Positions 36,618-46,466 are shown, counted from the first letter of the stretch. The stretch: 64,000 nucleotides of DNA from CBDHFN01 sp965262605 (GCA_965262605.1 CBDHFN010000002.1:62001-126000), one strand, 5' to 3'. Made by a program: numbers and translations. Notes: a model not told the origin generated them from the sequence alone.

Positions 36618-37528
36618 TGGTTAAATGGTTATTGGCTTTTTTGGTTATTTTGCCAATGCAGGCATGGGCAATTGATAAAAACACGATTCGCGTGGTGGTT
36701 AATAATGAAATTATTACCCAATATGATGTTGAAATTCAAAAGGATAGGTTTTTACGCGAATCTGGCTTAAAAGAAGATATAAGCACGGAATCCGAAGTTG
36801 TTCGGCAGTTAATTATTGATAAACTTCGTTCACAATTAGCGACACGCAACCGAATTCCCAATCAATATCAATTAGTTGACCGCAGAATTGATGAAGTCGC
36901 GAAATCCCAAGGTAAATCCATTGATGAATTTAAGCAATTTTTAAGCGATACTGGCGATAATTATGACCAAATCCGCGAATTGCTCAACCAAAGATTTCGC
37001 TGGGCGGCGTTGGTTAATCAAGAATATTATAATAACAACGAAATTACGCCCGCGCAAATTCAAGAACGAATTGATTTTCTTAAAACTCAAAGCGGGCAAG
37101 AACAAAAATTAATTCATGAAATCCGTATACCATTTTTACGCAATATCCCCAAAAACGAAATTATCGCCAATGCCGCAAGATTGGTTAGTGAATTTAGACA
37201 GGGGCGAAATTTTGAAGCCGTATCAAGCGCGCTTAAAAACCAAGGCATCAACGAAGGCGGCGAATTAGGCTGGCTTTATATTGATCAATTGGAATATCAA
37301 TTTCAAGATATTGTCAGGTCGGTGCGCGTGGGCTCAATTGTCGGTCCCGCTGAGTTAAACGATGGTGTTTCAATATTAAAAATTGTTGGCGAGCGAAAAT
37401 TGGCATTTGATGAAAATACCATTAACAAAGAAGAAATTTCTGCGCAACTTGAAAACGAAAAACGCACGCAAATTGAACAAAGAATCACCAATCAATTATG
37501 GTCGGATTCTTTAATTGAAATAAGATAG
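36617..37528 (+). CDS. surA: Periplasmic chaperone/peptidyl-prolyl isomerase SurA
   Basis: A 303-residue secreted protein. The signal peptide ends in MQAWA and the mature start IRVVVNNEIITQYDVE is typical of SurA. It has one parvulin domain (about 155-255, with GGELGWLYIDQLEYQF) rather than the two of E. coli. It helps fold outer-membrane barrels such as LptD, with which it is coupled, the standard proteobacterial order. pdxA and ksgA, which often follow, are replaced here by a CinA-like gene. Confidence 0.9.
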   Translation: MVKWLLAFLVILPMQAWAIDKNTIRVVVNNEIITQYDVEIQKDRFLRESGLKEDISTESEVVRQLIIDKLRSQLATRNRIPNQYQLVDRRIDEVAKSQGKSIDEFKQFLSDTGDNYDQIRELLNQRFRWAALVNQEYYNNNEITPAQIQERIDFLKTQSGQEQKLIHEIRIPFLRNIPKNEIIANAARLVSEFRQGRNFEAVSSALKNQGINEGGELGWLYIDQLEYQFQDIVRSVRVGSIVGPAELNDGVSILKIVGERKLAFDENTINKEEISAQLENEKRTQIEQRITNQLWSDSLIEIR

Positions 37529-37535
37529 GAATATT

Positions 37536-38306
37536 ATGACAATTATCTCTGCGGCTTTAATAATTATTGGTGATGAAATATTATCGGGACGCACGATTGA
37601 CGCGAACCTTGCTTATATCGCCAAACGGCTTAATCAGCATGGAATTCAATTGCAAGAAGTGCGCGTAGTTTCCGATAATGAAGCAAATATTATAGAAGCT
37701 GTGCAGGCGTTAAAATCGCGCTATAATTATGTGCTTACCACGGGGGGCATTGGTCCCACCCATGATGATATTACTTCGCCCACGATTGCCAAGGCTTTGG
37801 GTTTGCCATGGCAAGTGCACCCCAAAGCCGATGAATTATTGCGCGCATATTACGCCAAATTAAACCTGCCCTATAATGACGCAAGGCGCAATATGGCAAC
37901 CATGCCTTTGGGGGCTGTTTTGGTTGATAATCCGATTTCTGTTGCGCCAGCTTATATGATTGAGAATATCTTAGTGCTTGCGGGCGTGCCAAAAATTATG
38001 CAAGCCATGTTAGAAAATGCGATTCCTTTGTTGCAATCAGGCGCAACTAAAAAATCTTTGTCGTGTAAATGCAAATTGGGTGAAGGCACTATCGCCCAAA
38101 AATTAAGCCTTATCCAAGATAAATACCCAATTGTCGCCATTGGCTCTTACCCAAATTTTGATGCTATTACCGGATTATCTGTGACTTTGGTTGCAAGTTC
38201 AATTGATGAAACACTCCTTAAAAATTGCTTTGATGATATATTAGCAATGATACGAAATTTGGGCGATGAACCTGTCATAATTGGCGATGGCACAAGAATT
38301 AGCTAA
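37536..38306 (+). CDS. CinA N-domain/MoaB-like molybdopterin-binding protein
   Basis: A 256-residue protein. IIGDEILSGRTIDANLAYIA and TTGGIGPTHDDIT are the two characteristic motifs of the CinA N-terminal (COG1058, MoCF_biosynth) domain. The C-terminal nicotinamide-nucleotide amidase domain of full CinA is absent. Stand-alone versions are common in alphaproteobacteria and their role is not settled. It follows surA by seven bases. Confidence 0.85.
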   Translation: MTIISAALIIIGDEILSGRTIDANLAYIAKRLNQHGIQLQEVRVVSDNEANIIEAVQALKSRYNYVLTTGGIGPTHDDITSPTIAKALGLPWQVHPKADELLRAYYAKLNLPYNDARRNMATMPLGAVLVDNPISVAPAYMIENILVLAGVPKIMQAMLENAIPLLQSGATKKSLSCKCKLGEGTIAQKLSLIQDKYPIVAIGSYPNFDAITGLSVTLVASSIDETLLKNCFDDILAMIRNLGDEPVIIGDGTRIS

Positions 38307-38323
38307 AATTTGCCATACAAACT

Positions 38324-39058
38324 TTAAATAATGCGTTGATAAAATTGCCGAAAACTATATTTATTATCAATTTCGTGGATTAATTTAAATTTAGGTTGCA
38401 TAAATTGCCAATCTTTATCATTGGTATTTTTGCGATTATCAAAAATTAAATAGCCATTAATTTGCAAATTTTTATCAATAAATTCAACATATTGTTTAAT
38501 TGGGTAATGAAAACCCATTGATAAAGTTGAAATTATTACATTAAAATCTTGCTGGGGCAATGCTTGCTTATTGGGATTACATGTTAAAATTATATTTTCA
38601 TTGATGCCATTGCCGATTAAAAACATTTTTGTATCTTCTAAATTACAATATCCCGCAGAATTTTCTTGATAATCATGCTTATGATGCGAACTTTCTTCAA
38701 TATCAATTAATAAAATTTGTTCATAATGGAATAAGTGATATAAAAAAAATTCTAATATCCCATTACCGCAACCAATGGAACAAAATTTTCCTGCCTGTTG
38801 CTCATTAAGGATTTTTTTGATTATTTGGGCTTCTTGATTATAATCTTTAATGGTTTCTTGATAAAAACTATTTAAATTTTCACTATTTTTTAAATTCGGC
38901 AATAATGCTTCTTTATTCCCAGTTAATTGCCATTGGGCAAATCCATTTCCATGATTGGGCAATTGAAGATAACCGCGCGTTCTTTGCAAAATTTGATTTT
39001 GCAAAGCTCTGTCAGAAAATTTAATTTTTAATGTATTTGGCAAATTCATATATGTCAT
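38324..39058 (-). CDS. Probable SAM-dependent methyltransferase
   Basis: A 244-residue protein with the SAM-binding loop FCSIGCGNGILEFFLYHL followed by an acidic strand end (LLIDIEESS), as in class I methyltransferases. FNVIISTLSMGFHYP matches motif IV/V and GYLIFDNRK a post-motif strand. It is convergent with the CinA-like gene and has no obvious partner. The substrate is unknown. The Met three codons in is an alternative start. Confidence 0.65.
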   Translation of the reverse strand: MTYMNLPNTLKIKFSDRALQNQILQRTRGYLQLPNHGNGFAQWQLTGNKEALLPNLKNSENLNSFYQETIKDYNQEAQIIKKILNEQQAGKFCSIGCGNGILEFFLYHLFHYEQILLIDIEESSHHKHDYQENSAGYCNLEDTKMFLIGNGINENIILTCNPNKQALPQQDFNVIISTLSMGFHYPIKQYVEFIDKNLQINGYLIFDNRKNTNDKDWQFMQPKFKLIHEIDNKYSFRQFYQRII

Positions 39059-39364
39059 GCAGCTTAAATATCAGTTGCGGCATTTAAAGTCAATCGTGGC
39101 TTGAATTTTTTCACCTTGATTGCATATACACTGACTACCCAAAATAATTTTCTTGATTTTTATGGTATTTCTGCCTATCATATATTTAAAGTTTGTTGCA
39201 TTAAGAATTTTAAAAGGCAATAGAGGACAAAAACATGCAAAAAAGCGCAGTTTACATGAAGTAAATGAGCATTTTGAGTGTGTTTTTAACCGATTAGTGC
39301 AAATAAAAAGCTTAATGCAACAAGCTTTATTTATTGGATAATGAAAAATTAAGGATAATATATC
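39059..39364. other. 306-base stretch without a recognised gene
   Basis: AT-rich gap between the divergent methyltransferase and glutaredoxin genes. It contains only short frames with no family resemblance, and AAGGA before the glutaredoxin ATG. I see no tRNA cloverleaf, strong terminator or consensus promoter. Small RNA genes cannot be excluded. Confidence 0.5.
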
Positions 39365-39697
39365 ATGACACAAACTTTAGAAAATATTCGCGATATTATT
39401 GAACAAAATTCAGCAGTTTTATTTATGAAAGGCACGGCGCAGTTCCCGCAATGCGGGTTTTCGGCAACGGTGGTGCAAATTCTTAACCATTGTAATTTAG
39501 AATTTAAGGATATTAATGTTCTGGCTGACCCCGAAATTCGCCAAGGCATTAAAGATTTTAGCAACTGGCCCACGATTCCGCAATTATATATTAAAGGCGA
39601 ATTTATCGGCGGTTGCGATATTGTGCGCGAAATGTTTCAATCCGGCGAATTAACCGAATTATTAACGCAAAAAAAACTTATAAACCCACAGGCTTAA
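39365..39697 (+). CDS. grxD: Monothiol glutaredoxin Grx4/GrxD
   Basis: A 110-residue glutaredoxin with the monothiol active site CGFS (in FPQCGFSATVV), the FMKG motif near the N-terminus and the cis-Pro segment WPTIPQLYIKGEFIGGCD. It carries or transfers iron-sulfur clusters, usually with a BolA protein. No BolA gene is visible next to it, although that pairing is frequent in alphaproteobacteria. It ends one base before gcdH. Confidence 0.93.
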   Translation: MTQTLENIRDIIEQNSAVLFMKGTAQFPQCGFSATVVQILNHCNLEFKDINVLADPEIRQGIKDFSNWPTIPQLYIKGEFIGGCDIVREMFQSGELTELLTQKKLINPQA

Positions 39698-39698
39698 C

Positions 39699-40880
39699 AT
39701 GGCAAAACCAGCAAATTTCAAATGGGACGACCCTTTATTATTACGGGCGCAATTAACCGAAGAAGAGCGTTTAATTGAAGACGCAGCGGCGAATTTTGCC
39801 AATGAAGTTTTAGCAAAAAATATTTTGCAAGATTTTCGCACCGAAAATCCCGACCCAAAAATTTTCAAACAAATGGGCGAAATGGGTTTTTTGGGACCAA
39901 CTATTGATGAAAAATACGGCGGTTCAAGTTTAAATTATGTTGCATATGGCTTGATTGCACGGCAAGTTGAACGAATTGATTCGGGGTATCGTTCCATGAT
40001 GTCGGTGCAATCTTCGTTAGTCATGGTGCCAATCAATGAATTTGGCACTGAGGAATTAAAGAAAAAATATTTACCCAAATTAGCCAAGGGCGAATTAATT
40101 GGTTGTTTTGGCTTAACCGAACCGAATCACGGCTCTGACCCTGCAAGCATGCAAACCCGTGCCAAAAAAGTCGCGGGTGGCTATGAATTAACGGGCAGTA
40201 AAATGTGGATAACCAATAGCCCATTTGCCGATATTATGGTGGTTTGGGCAAAAAATGACGATGATAAAATTCGCGGTTATGTCTTGGAACGCGGCATGAA
40301 GGGGTTGTCTACGCCGACAATTAAAGGTAAAGTCGGTTTGCGTGCATCAACCACGGGCGAAATAGTTATGGACGGCGTATTTGTGCCCGATTCCAATGAA
40401 TTTCCCGATGTTGCGGGCTTAAAGGGTCCATTTACTTGTTTAAATTCTGCCAGATATGGTATTGCTTGGGGCGCATTGGGCGCGGCTGAAGATTGCTGGC
40501 ATCGCGCCCGTCAATATGTGCTTGACAGGCATCAATTTGGCAGACCATTGGCGGCGAATCAATTAATTCAAAAAAAATTAGCCGACATGCAAACTGAAAT
40601 AACCCTTGGCTTGCAAGGGTGCTTGCGCTTGGGGCGCATGAAGGACGAAGGCACAGCGGCGGTGGAAATTACATCAATCATGAAACGCAATAGTTGCGGT
40701 AAAGCCCTTGATATTGCCCGCATGGCGCGCGATATGATGGGTGGCAACGGCATTAGCGATGAATTTGGCGTTGCAAGGCATTTGGTAAATCTGGAAGTTG
40801 TAAATACATATGAAGGCACGCATGATGTGCATGCCTTGATTTTAGGGCGCGCGCAAACCGGCATACAAGCATTTTATTAA
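39699..40880 (+). CDS. gcdH: Glutaryl-CoA dehydrogenase-like acyl-CoA dehydrogenase
   Basis: A 393-residue flavoprotein. GCFGLTEPNHGSDPASM is the FAD-binding loop, KMWITNSPFADIMVVWAK the middle strand domain, and NTYEGTHDVHALILGRA holds the catalytic Glu. SGYRSMMSVQSSLVM is typical of the glutaryl-CoA branch, which dehydrogenates and decarboxylates glutaryl-CoA to crotonyl-CoA in lysine/tryptophan breakdown. Electrons go to ETF. It lies directly after grxD. Confidence 0.88.
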   Translation: MAKPANFKWDDPLLLRAQLTEEERLIEDAAANFANEVLAKNILQDFRTENPDPKIFKQMGEMGFLGPTIDEKYGGSSLNYVAYGLIARQVERIDSGYRSMMSVQSSLVMVPINEFGTEELKKKYLPKLAKGELIGCFGLTEPNHGSDPASMQTRAKKVAGGYELTGSKMWITNSPFADIMVVWAKNDDDKIRGYVLERGMKGLSTPTIKGKVGLRASTTGEIVMDGVFVPDSNEFPDVAGLKGPFTCLNSARYGIAWGALGAAEDCWHRARQYVLDRHQFGRPLAANQLIQKKLADMQTEITLGLQGCLRLGRMKDEGTAAVEITSIMKRNSCGKALDIARMARDMMGGNGISDEFGVARHLVNLEVVNTYEGTHDVHALILGRAQTGIQAFY

Positions 40881-40987
40881 ACTTTATTTTTATCGGCAAA
40901 TCCTATAAATATATTCAAAATAAACTTGCATTTTATCACGATATATATAATAATAAGCCATTATAAGGATATATTAATTTAAACATA

Positions 40988-41872
40988 ATGCGCATTATAG
41001 TTATATTATTTTTTTTAATGTTTGGGGTAAAGAATTTATCAAGCCAAACAATTTTGGACAACGCCAAATCTGGCGACCCGCAAGCATTATATTTGCTTGG
41101 CTTGATGTATTTAGATGGTGTAGAACTTGAAATTGGTGGCTTAACAACAAGACAAGATTTCGCCGAGGCTTTTAAATGGTTTTATCGCGCCGCCAGCAAA
41201 AACCACAGCGATGCCCAAATTAAATTAGCCGATTTATATTTTGAAGGCAAAGGCGTAAAAAGAGACTATACGCGTGGTATCGCATGGTTGCAACAAGCAA
41301 TTGGCGATGGCAATACCGAAGCCATGTATCGCATGGGCAATGTTTATTCTGATGGAATTGGGGTTGCGGCTGACCAGAAAAAAGCATTTGAATATTTTTA
41401 TTCGGCGGCAAATGGTGGCTTGGCAAAGGCGCAAGCTGAATTAGCTTGGTTTTATGTTAAGGGTAAAACAGGCACCCGCGATTACCAAAAAGCCCTTGAA
41501 TATGCAGAATTAGCCGCAAAAAATGGCAATCCCAAGGGCTTATTTATTATTGCAACCCTTTATTCACAGGGCAATGGCGTATTCCAAGATAATATAAAAG
41601 CGATTGAGCATTATGATAAATCCGCCAGAAAAGGTTTTGTTTTGGCGCAAATATCATTGGCTAAAATTTATGAAGATGGGGTGCGAGCGGAGCGAAATTT
41701 TTATAAATCATATATTTGGTATAATGTTGCGTTAAAAAATGGCTATGATTCACAAATTGAAACGCTGGGTAAAATTGAAAAATCACTCTCTGTTGAGCAA
41801 ATTGCTGATGCAAAATTAGAAATTAAAAAAATCCTTGATAGAATAAAATCTTTTTCAAGCATTAGTAATTAA
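40988..41872 (+). CDS. Secreted Sel1-repeat protein
   Basis: A 294-residue protein with a hydrophobic signal segment at the start, followed by about six Sel1-like (TPR-type) repeats between residues ~25 and 245; examples are AQIKLADLYFEGKGVKRDY and AMYRMGNVYSDGIGVAAD. Such proteins act as periplasmic scaffolds, but this one has no specific assignment. It ends two bases before ubiG. Confidence 0.82.
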   Translation: MRIIVILFFLMFGVKNLSSQTILDNAKSGDPQALYLLGLMYLDGVELEIGGLTTRQDFAEAFKWFYRAASKNHSDAQIKLADLYFEGKGVKRDYTRGIAWLQQAIGDGNTEAMYRMGNVYSDGIGVAADQKKAFEYFYSAANGGLAKAQAELAWFYVKGKTGTRDYQKALEYAELAAKNGNPKGLFIIATLYSQGNGVFQDNIKAIEHYDKSARKGFVLAQISLAKIYEDGVRAERNFYKSYIWYNVALKNGYDSQIETLGKIEKSLSVEQIADAKLEIKKILDRIKSFSSISN

Positions 41873-41874
41873 TC

Positions 41875-42594
41875 ATGCGCCAAGATAGTCTTTCCCCCCA
41901 AGAAATTGAAAAATTTGATAAATTAGCCCATGATTGGTGGAATCCGCGCGGAAAATTTAAACCATTGCATGATTTTAATCCCATCAGGGTGGAATATATT
42001 CGTCAAATGGCAAATCTTGATTTATCGGCTAAAACCATTATTGATGTAGGTTGTGGCGGGGGGTTGGTTGCCGCGCAATTATCACGCTTGGGCGGTAAAA
42101 TAACCGCGATTGATGGTTCACCCGCAACCATTTATGTTGCACAAAAATACGCGAATCAAGCTAATTTACCCATTGATTTTCATCAATTATCGCCCGAAGG
42201 CTTTTTGGCGCAATTCCCCCATCAGCAATTTGACATGGTGGCTGCCTTGGAAATTATTGAACATGTTGATGAACCCGCGGAATTTTTGCAAACTTTAAAA
42301 AAATTACTTAAACCTGATGGAATTATGATTTTATCCACGCTTAATCGTAATATTCGGTCGTGGTTAATGGCAATTTTGGGCGCGGAATATATTATGCGCA
42401 TGTTGCCCGTTGGCACGCATGAATGGCAAAAATTTATCAAACCGAACGAATTAATCGCTATGGCGCGTGATTTAGATTTAACGCCGATAAATTTAAGCGG
42501 CATGGTTTATAACCCGTTTAACCAAAAATGGACACTAAGCGACCATGATTTTAGCGTGAATTATTTATTAAGTTTAAAAAATTATGGGCATTAA
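41875..42594 (+). CDS. ubiG: Ubiquinone biosynthesis O-methyltransferase
   Basis: A 239-residue class I methyltransferase for the two O-methylations of the ubiquinone ring. The start FDKLAHDWWNPRGKFKPLH is the UbiG hallmark and IIDVGCGGGLVAAQLS is the SAM loop. ALEIIEHVDEP and STLNRNIRSWLMAILGAEY follow in the family order. Together with coq7 it supports an aerobic ubiquinone user. It overlaps the next gene by 11 bases. Confidence 0.94.
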   Translation: MRQDSLSPQEIEKFDKLAHDWWNPRGKFKPLHDFNPIRVEYIRQMANLDLSAKTIIDVGCGGGLVAAQLSRLGGKITAIDGSPATIYVAQKYANQANLPIDFHQLSPEGFLAQFPHQQFDMVAALEIIEHVDEPAEFLQTLKKLLKPDGIMILSTLNRNIRSWLMAILGAEYIMRMLPVGTHEWQKFIKPNELIAMARDLDLTPINLSGMVYNPFNQKWTLSDHDFSVNYLLSLKNYGH

Positions 42595-44062
42595 AAATTA
42601 TTATTTTCAGATTATTGAGGTTTTGATTATTGCATTAAGTAAATTATTGCACAAAATAATGCCGATGAAACCGCCAATTGTCCCCATTGAACCGCCCTTA
42701 TTTTTACACGAAGACGAATTTATCAGCAAAATTATTACTCAAGATTGGCAAGAATTTTCACCATTCATAACCCAAAATATCATACGGAATTTTGCAATTT
42801 ACCCGCATTTAAACCCGAATTATCAAATATATTTTTGGGCAAAAATCGGCAGTTTTTACGGGCAGAAGCTGGATTTTGGGCATCATCATTTCATTAAAAA
42901 TCTTGCATGTCAATTTATTAATATTATTACAAACCCCAATTTACACCCCCAAGATTACCAATTTTTGGCGCGCGCCCAAAAAATATTAAAAATTTGGCAG
43001 TTTTTTGCCATTAACCCCGCAGATAATTTATATTGCCAATGCGCTTTGGCTTTTGATGCGTTAAGTTCGGGGCGCAATATCCGCCCGAATTTACGGCGCA
43101 TTGCCAAATTATGCGAAAATTTTTTATTACCTGATGGTGGCATTGCGTCGGGGTCGGTCTATGAAATCAGCGAAATTTGCAATTATTTAACTTCGCTATA
43201 CGAAAACACCATGGCGAATCATCAAATTTTTTCTGATGAAATTAAAGAATCTTTAAAACAAGTTTCATCGGTTATTTTAACTTTAAGCAACCATGAAGGC
43301 TCATTGCCTTATCATACCAGCCCAATAATACCGCGCAAAATCTTACAAAAAATGCACAAATCCATTGGTAAAGCGCAAACTGCCACACATTCCTTGCCCA
43401 ATATGGGTTATTACCGCATTGAAAGCGGTGATTTTATGGTTATATGCGATACGCATGAATATCGCCGTCACGCCAAACATGCCCATGCTTCGTTCAGCAG
43501 CATGGAATTGCATTACCATCAATATTCGGTGTTTGGTGGTTTGGGGTTTTGGGACCATGATGAATCAAGACTTTCCGCCGCGCATAGCATGTTAGTCGTT
43601 GAAAATAAAAATATCTTGCCCTTAAATGGCAAATATATGGAAAATATGATGCAACCTTTTGTCAAGCGCAGCGTCAAAAATGACAGCGAATCGCTTTTTT
43701 TAAGCCATTTTGCGTATAAAAATAAATTTGGCTTAACCATTGAACGCACTATATCCATCATGAAATCGCCCAATTGCATTTATGGCAAGGATAAATTAAT
43801 CGGCACAGGGTCACGAAATTTTGCAATTTATTTTCATTTGCACCCTGATTGTAAAATTAATGAAACTGCTAAAAAAAATATGATGCTTATCATGTTAAAA
43901 AATGGCAATGGATTATATTTTACCATTGAAAATGCCGAAATAATTCACCATAAATCAATTTATGGCACGATTGATGGTATGCGCACCACTACTTGCATCA
44001 TGGTCAAGGGTGAAACCGTGGCGGGCGAAACTATCATTGATTGGCAATTGCGTCCCGCTTAA
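42584..44062 (+). CDS. Heparinase II/III-like protein
   Basis: A 492-residue protein. The N-terminal half is a helical toroid-like region (CALAFDALSSGRNIRPNLRR). The C-terminal half is the heparinase II/III beta-sandwich (PF07940) with the conserved stretch KHAHASFSSMELHYH and FGGLGFWDHDESR. In polysaccharide lyases the His after the Ala-His-Ala region is catalytic. The equivalent HAHA is present, but the usual following Asp is Ser. Alphaproteobacterial homologues without secretion signals are common and their substrate is unknown. Confidence 0.75.
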   Translation: MGIKNYYFQIIEVLIIALSKLLHKIMPMKPPIVPIEPPLFLHEDEFISKIITQDWQEFSPFITQNIIRNFAIYPHLNPNYQIYFWAKIGSFYGQKLDFGHHHFIKNLACQFINIITNPNLHPQDYQFLARAQKILKIWQFFAINPADNLYCQCALAFDALSSGRNIRPNLRRIAKLCENFLLPDGGIASGSVYEISEICNYLTSLYENTMANHQIFSDEIKESLKQVSSVILTLSNHEGSLPYHTSPIIPRKILQKMHKSIGKAQTATHSLPNMGYYRIESGDFMVICDTHEYRRHAKHAHASFSSMELHYHQYSVFGGLGFWDHDESRLSAAHSMLVVENKNILPLNGKYMENMMQPFVKRSVKNDSESLFLSHFAYKNKFGLTIERTISIMKSPNCIYGKDKLIGTGSRNFAIYFHLHPDCKINETAKKNMMLIMLKNGNGLYFTIENAEIIHHKSIYGTIDGMRTTTCIMVKGETVAGETIIDWQLRPA

Positions 44063-44082
44063 TTAATTTTTAAGGTATCTCT

Positions 44083-44118
44083 TTATTCTTGAATTTATTC
44101 TTGAATTTATTCTTGAAT
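44083..44118. repeat. Three exact 12-base tandem repeats before trpD
   Basis: TTATTCTTGAAT is repeated three times without change, ending 29 bases before the trpD start. Each unit contains ATTC-TT-GAAT, a short dyad. It could be a regulator-binding array or simple slippage. No hairpin typical of trp attenuation and no Trp-rich leader peptide is seen. Confidence 0.8.
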
Positions 44119-44147
44119 TTCGTAAATGCCTCTTATATATATATGAT

Positions 44148-45179
44148 ATGACTGATGAATACCAAAACACGATGAAAGAGCTTTGCAAGATAATTGCAAA
44201 CGGGGCAGATTTAAATATTACCCAAGCCAAAACAGCATTTGAAATTATGATGTCTGGCGATGGGAATCCTGCGCAATTGGGGGCTTTTTTAATGGGATTG
44301 CATGTCAAAGGCGAAAATATAGATGAAATTGTCGGCGCCGCAACCATCATGCGCCAAAAATTAACACCGATTAAAGCACCCAATAATGCCATGGATGTCG
44401 TTGGCACGGGGGGCGATATGTTGGGGACATTAAATGTTTCAACGGCGGTTGCATTTGTCATGGCGGGCGCGGGCGTTATTATTGCCAAGCATGGCAATCG
44501 TGCGATTACTTCAAAATCTGGCACGGCTGATGTGCAATCGGCGTTGGGAATTAATGTCGCCGCCAGCATTAATATCGTGCAAAAATGCCTTGACGAAGCG
44601 GGCATTTGTTTTATGTTCGCGCCCAATCACCATACAGCAATGAAAAATATTATGCCGATTCGTTCGGTTTTGGGGCATAAAACTATTTATAATATTTTGG
44701 GTCCGCTTACAAACCCTGCGTTTGTGGAATATGCGTTAATTGGCGCATATGATATTCGCTGGCTTCGCCCCATGGCGCAAGCCGCCATGCGTATGGGCAT
44801 GAAACGCGCGTGGTATTGCCACGGCGAAGACGGCATTGATGAGCTTTCCATTACGGGCATAAGCCATGTAATTGAAATTGCCAATGGCATTATTTTGGAA
44901 CGCGAAGTGCACCCAAGCGAAGCTAAAATAGCCACTTTCCCGATTGACGCCATCAAGGGTGGCGATGCTAATTATAATGCGCAAAAAATTCGGGAATTAT
45001 TAAATGGCGAAGATTCGGCATTTCGCGCCGTTGTTTTATTTAATGCGGCGGCGGGATTTATGATTAATGGTATGGCGCGCGATTGGCAAGATGGTGTGGC
45101 AATTGCTAAAAAATCTTTGGACAGCGGCGCCGCGCTTGAAAAGCTAAGGCTTTGCGCCCAAATTACTAACGAGCAATAA
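44148..45179 (+). CDS. trpD: Anthranilate phosphoribosyltransferase
   Basis: A 343-residue enzyme of tryptophan synthesis. The PRPP-binding loop is DVVGTGGDMLGTLNVST, then KHGNRAITSKSGTADV and NILGPLTNPA, all standard. A later start at 44172 (MKELCKIIANG) fits the family N-terminus as well; neither has a ribosome site, so a leaderless or weakly initiated message is possible. First gene of the trpD-trpC-moaC run typical of alphaproteobacteria. Confidence 0.94.
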   Translation: MTDEYQNTMKELCKIIANGADLNITQAKTAFEIMMSGDGNPAQLGAFLMGLHVKGENIDEIVGAATIMRQKLTPIKAPNNAMDVVGTGGDMLGTLNVSTAVAFVMAGAGVIIAKHGNRAITSKSGTADVQSALGINVAASINIVQKCLDEAGICFMFAPNHHTAMKNIMPIRSVLGHKTIYNILGPLTNPAFVEYALIGAYDIRWLRPMAQAAMRMGMKRAWYCHGEDGIDELSITGISHVIEIANGIILEREVHPSEAKIATFPIDAIKGGDANYNAQKIRELLNGEDSAFRAVVLFNAAAGFMINGMARDWQDGVAIAKKSLDSGAALEKLRLCAQITNEQ

Positions 45180-45180
45180 A

Positions 45181-45987
45181 ATGTCAGTTTTAGACGAAAT
45201 CGTTGCTTATAAAGCCCAAGAAATTGCCTATATTAATGAAAAATATGGCGATAATTTAGGTAAATTAGCAAATCAAACCACGAAACCTCGCGATTTTATG
45301 CAAGCAATCACAGAAAATATCGCGCAAAATAAAATGGCTTTAATCAGTGAAATCAAAAAAGCATCGCCATCAAAAGGCATTATTCGGCAGGATTTTAACC
45401 CCATAAATTTAGCGAAAATATACGAAAATAATGGGGCGGCGTGTTTAAGCGTCTTAACCGAAGATAAATGGTTTCAAGGGCATACTGATTATATCGCACA
45501 AATTAAACAACAAGCTAAAATTCCAATTTTACGCAAGGATTTTTTAATTACCCCATCGCAAGTATATTATAGCCGTATTTTGGGCGCGGACTGCATTTTA
45601 TTGATTTTAGCGATTTTAGACGATAAAACCGCGCTTGAAATGGAAAATATCGCGCTTAATTTAGGCATGTCCGTGCTGATTGAAGCCCATGATGCGCAAG
45701 AAGTGATGCGGGCAAATCAAATGCAATCAAGGCTTATCGGCATTAACAACCGCAATTTAGCAACTCTAAAAATATCGCTTGAAAATGGCAAGGCGATGCT
45801 GCCATTGATTAAAAATGGCGCGATTGCGATTGCTGAAAGTGGCATGGAAAGCCAAGATGATTGCTTGCAAATGTGGCAATCGGGCGCGCGCGGTTTCTTA
45901 ATTGGCGAATCTTTAATGAACAAGCCTGATGTCGCCGAAGCAACCCATAAACTTACCCATAATTGGCAACAAAAAATAGGCAAATAA
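45181..45987 (+). CDS. trpC: Indole-3-glycerol phosphate synthase
   Basis: A 268-residue TIM-barrel enzyme. ALISEIKKASPSKGII holds the first catalytic Lys, LSVLTEDKWFQG the second strand, and ILRKDFLITPSQVYYSR the catalytic Lys region. LIGINNRNLATL and IAESGM complete the signature. It is separated from trpD by one base and overlaps moaC by one base. Confidence 0.95.
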   Translation: MSVLDEIVAYKAQEIAYINEKYGDNLGKLANQTTKPRDFMQAITENIAQNKMALISEIKKASPSKGIIRQDFNPINLAKIYENNGAACLSVLTEDKWFQGHTDYIAQIKQQAKIPILRKDFLITPSQVYYSRILGADCILLILAILDDKTALEMENIALNLGMSVLIEAHDAQEVMRANQMQSRLIGINNRNLATLKISLENGKAMLPLIKNGAIAIAESGMESQDDCLQMWQSGARGFLIGESLMNKPDVAEATHKLTHNWQQKIGK

Positions 45988-46466
45988 TGAGCGAACTTAC
46001 CCATTTTGATAAACAAGGACGCGCCGTCATGGTTGATGTCGGCGACAAGCCCGCAACAAAACGCATCGCAAGGGCAAGCGCCATTTTAACCATGCAAAAG
46101 GAAACTTTAACGCAAATTAAAAATGGCAATGTTAAAAAAGGCGATGTGATTGCTATCGCGCGGATTGCGGGTATTATGGGCGCAAAGAAAACCCCTGATT
46201 TAATTCCGCTTTGCCACCCATTAAATTTAACAAAAATCACGATGGAAGCCGAATTTTTGAATGAAACGCAACTGGAACTTATCGCGCAATGCGAATTAAT
46301 TGGGCAAACGGGCGTGGAAATGGAAGCTTTAACAGCGGTATCGGTTGCGTCTTTGACAATTTATGATATGGTTAAAGCCATTGATAAAGCCGTGGTTATT
46401 GGTCCCATTCAATTATTGCATAAATCGGGGGGCAAATCGGGTGAATATAATTCTAAAACATCATGA
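45987..46466 (+). CDS. moaC: Cyclic pyranopterin monophosphate synthase MoaC
   Basis: A 159-residue enzyme of molybdenum cofactor synthesis, starting MSELTHFDKQGRAVMVDVG at the ATG overlapping the trpC stop. PLCHPLNLTKI and TGVEMEALTAVSVASLTIYD are the active-site motifs. The organism needs this cofactor for the formate dehydrogenase at 12.8 kb. The usual next genes moeA and lexA are absent; mrdA follows with a four-base overlap. Confidence 0.95.
   Translation: MSELTHFDKQGRAVMVDVGDKPATKRIARASAILTMQKETLTQIKNGNVKKGDVIAIARIAGIMGAKKTPDLIPLCHPLNLTKITMEAEFLNETQLELIAQCELIGQTGVEMEALTAVSVASLTIYDMVKAIDKAVVIGPIQLLHKSGGKSGEYNSKTS

Noticed and set aside
39153..39341. A 62-codon frame before grxD as a possible bolA
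   Set aside because: It lacks the BolA helix-turn-helix-like motif and any clear resemblance; probably random.
44063..44626. A 187-codon minus-strand frame over the trpD leader and gene
   Set aside because: It is antisense to trpD, and its repeated N-terminus only reflects the 12-base tandem repeat.
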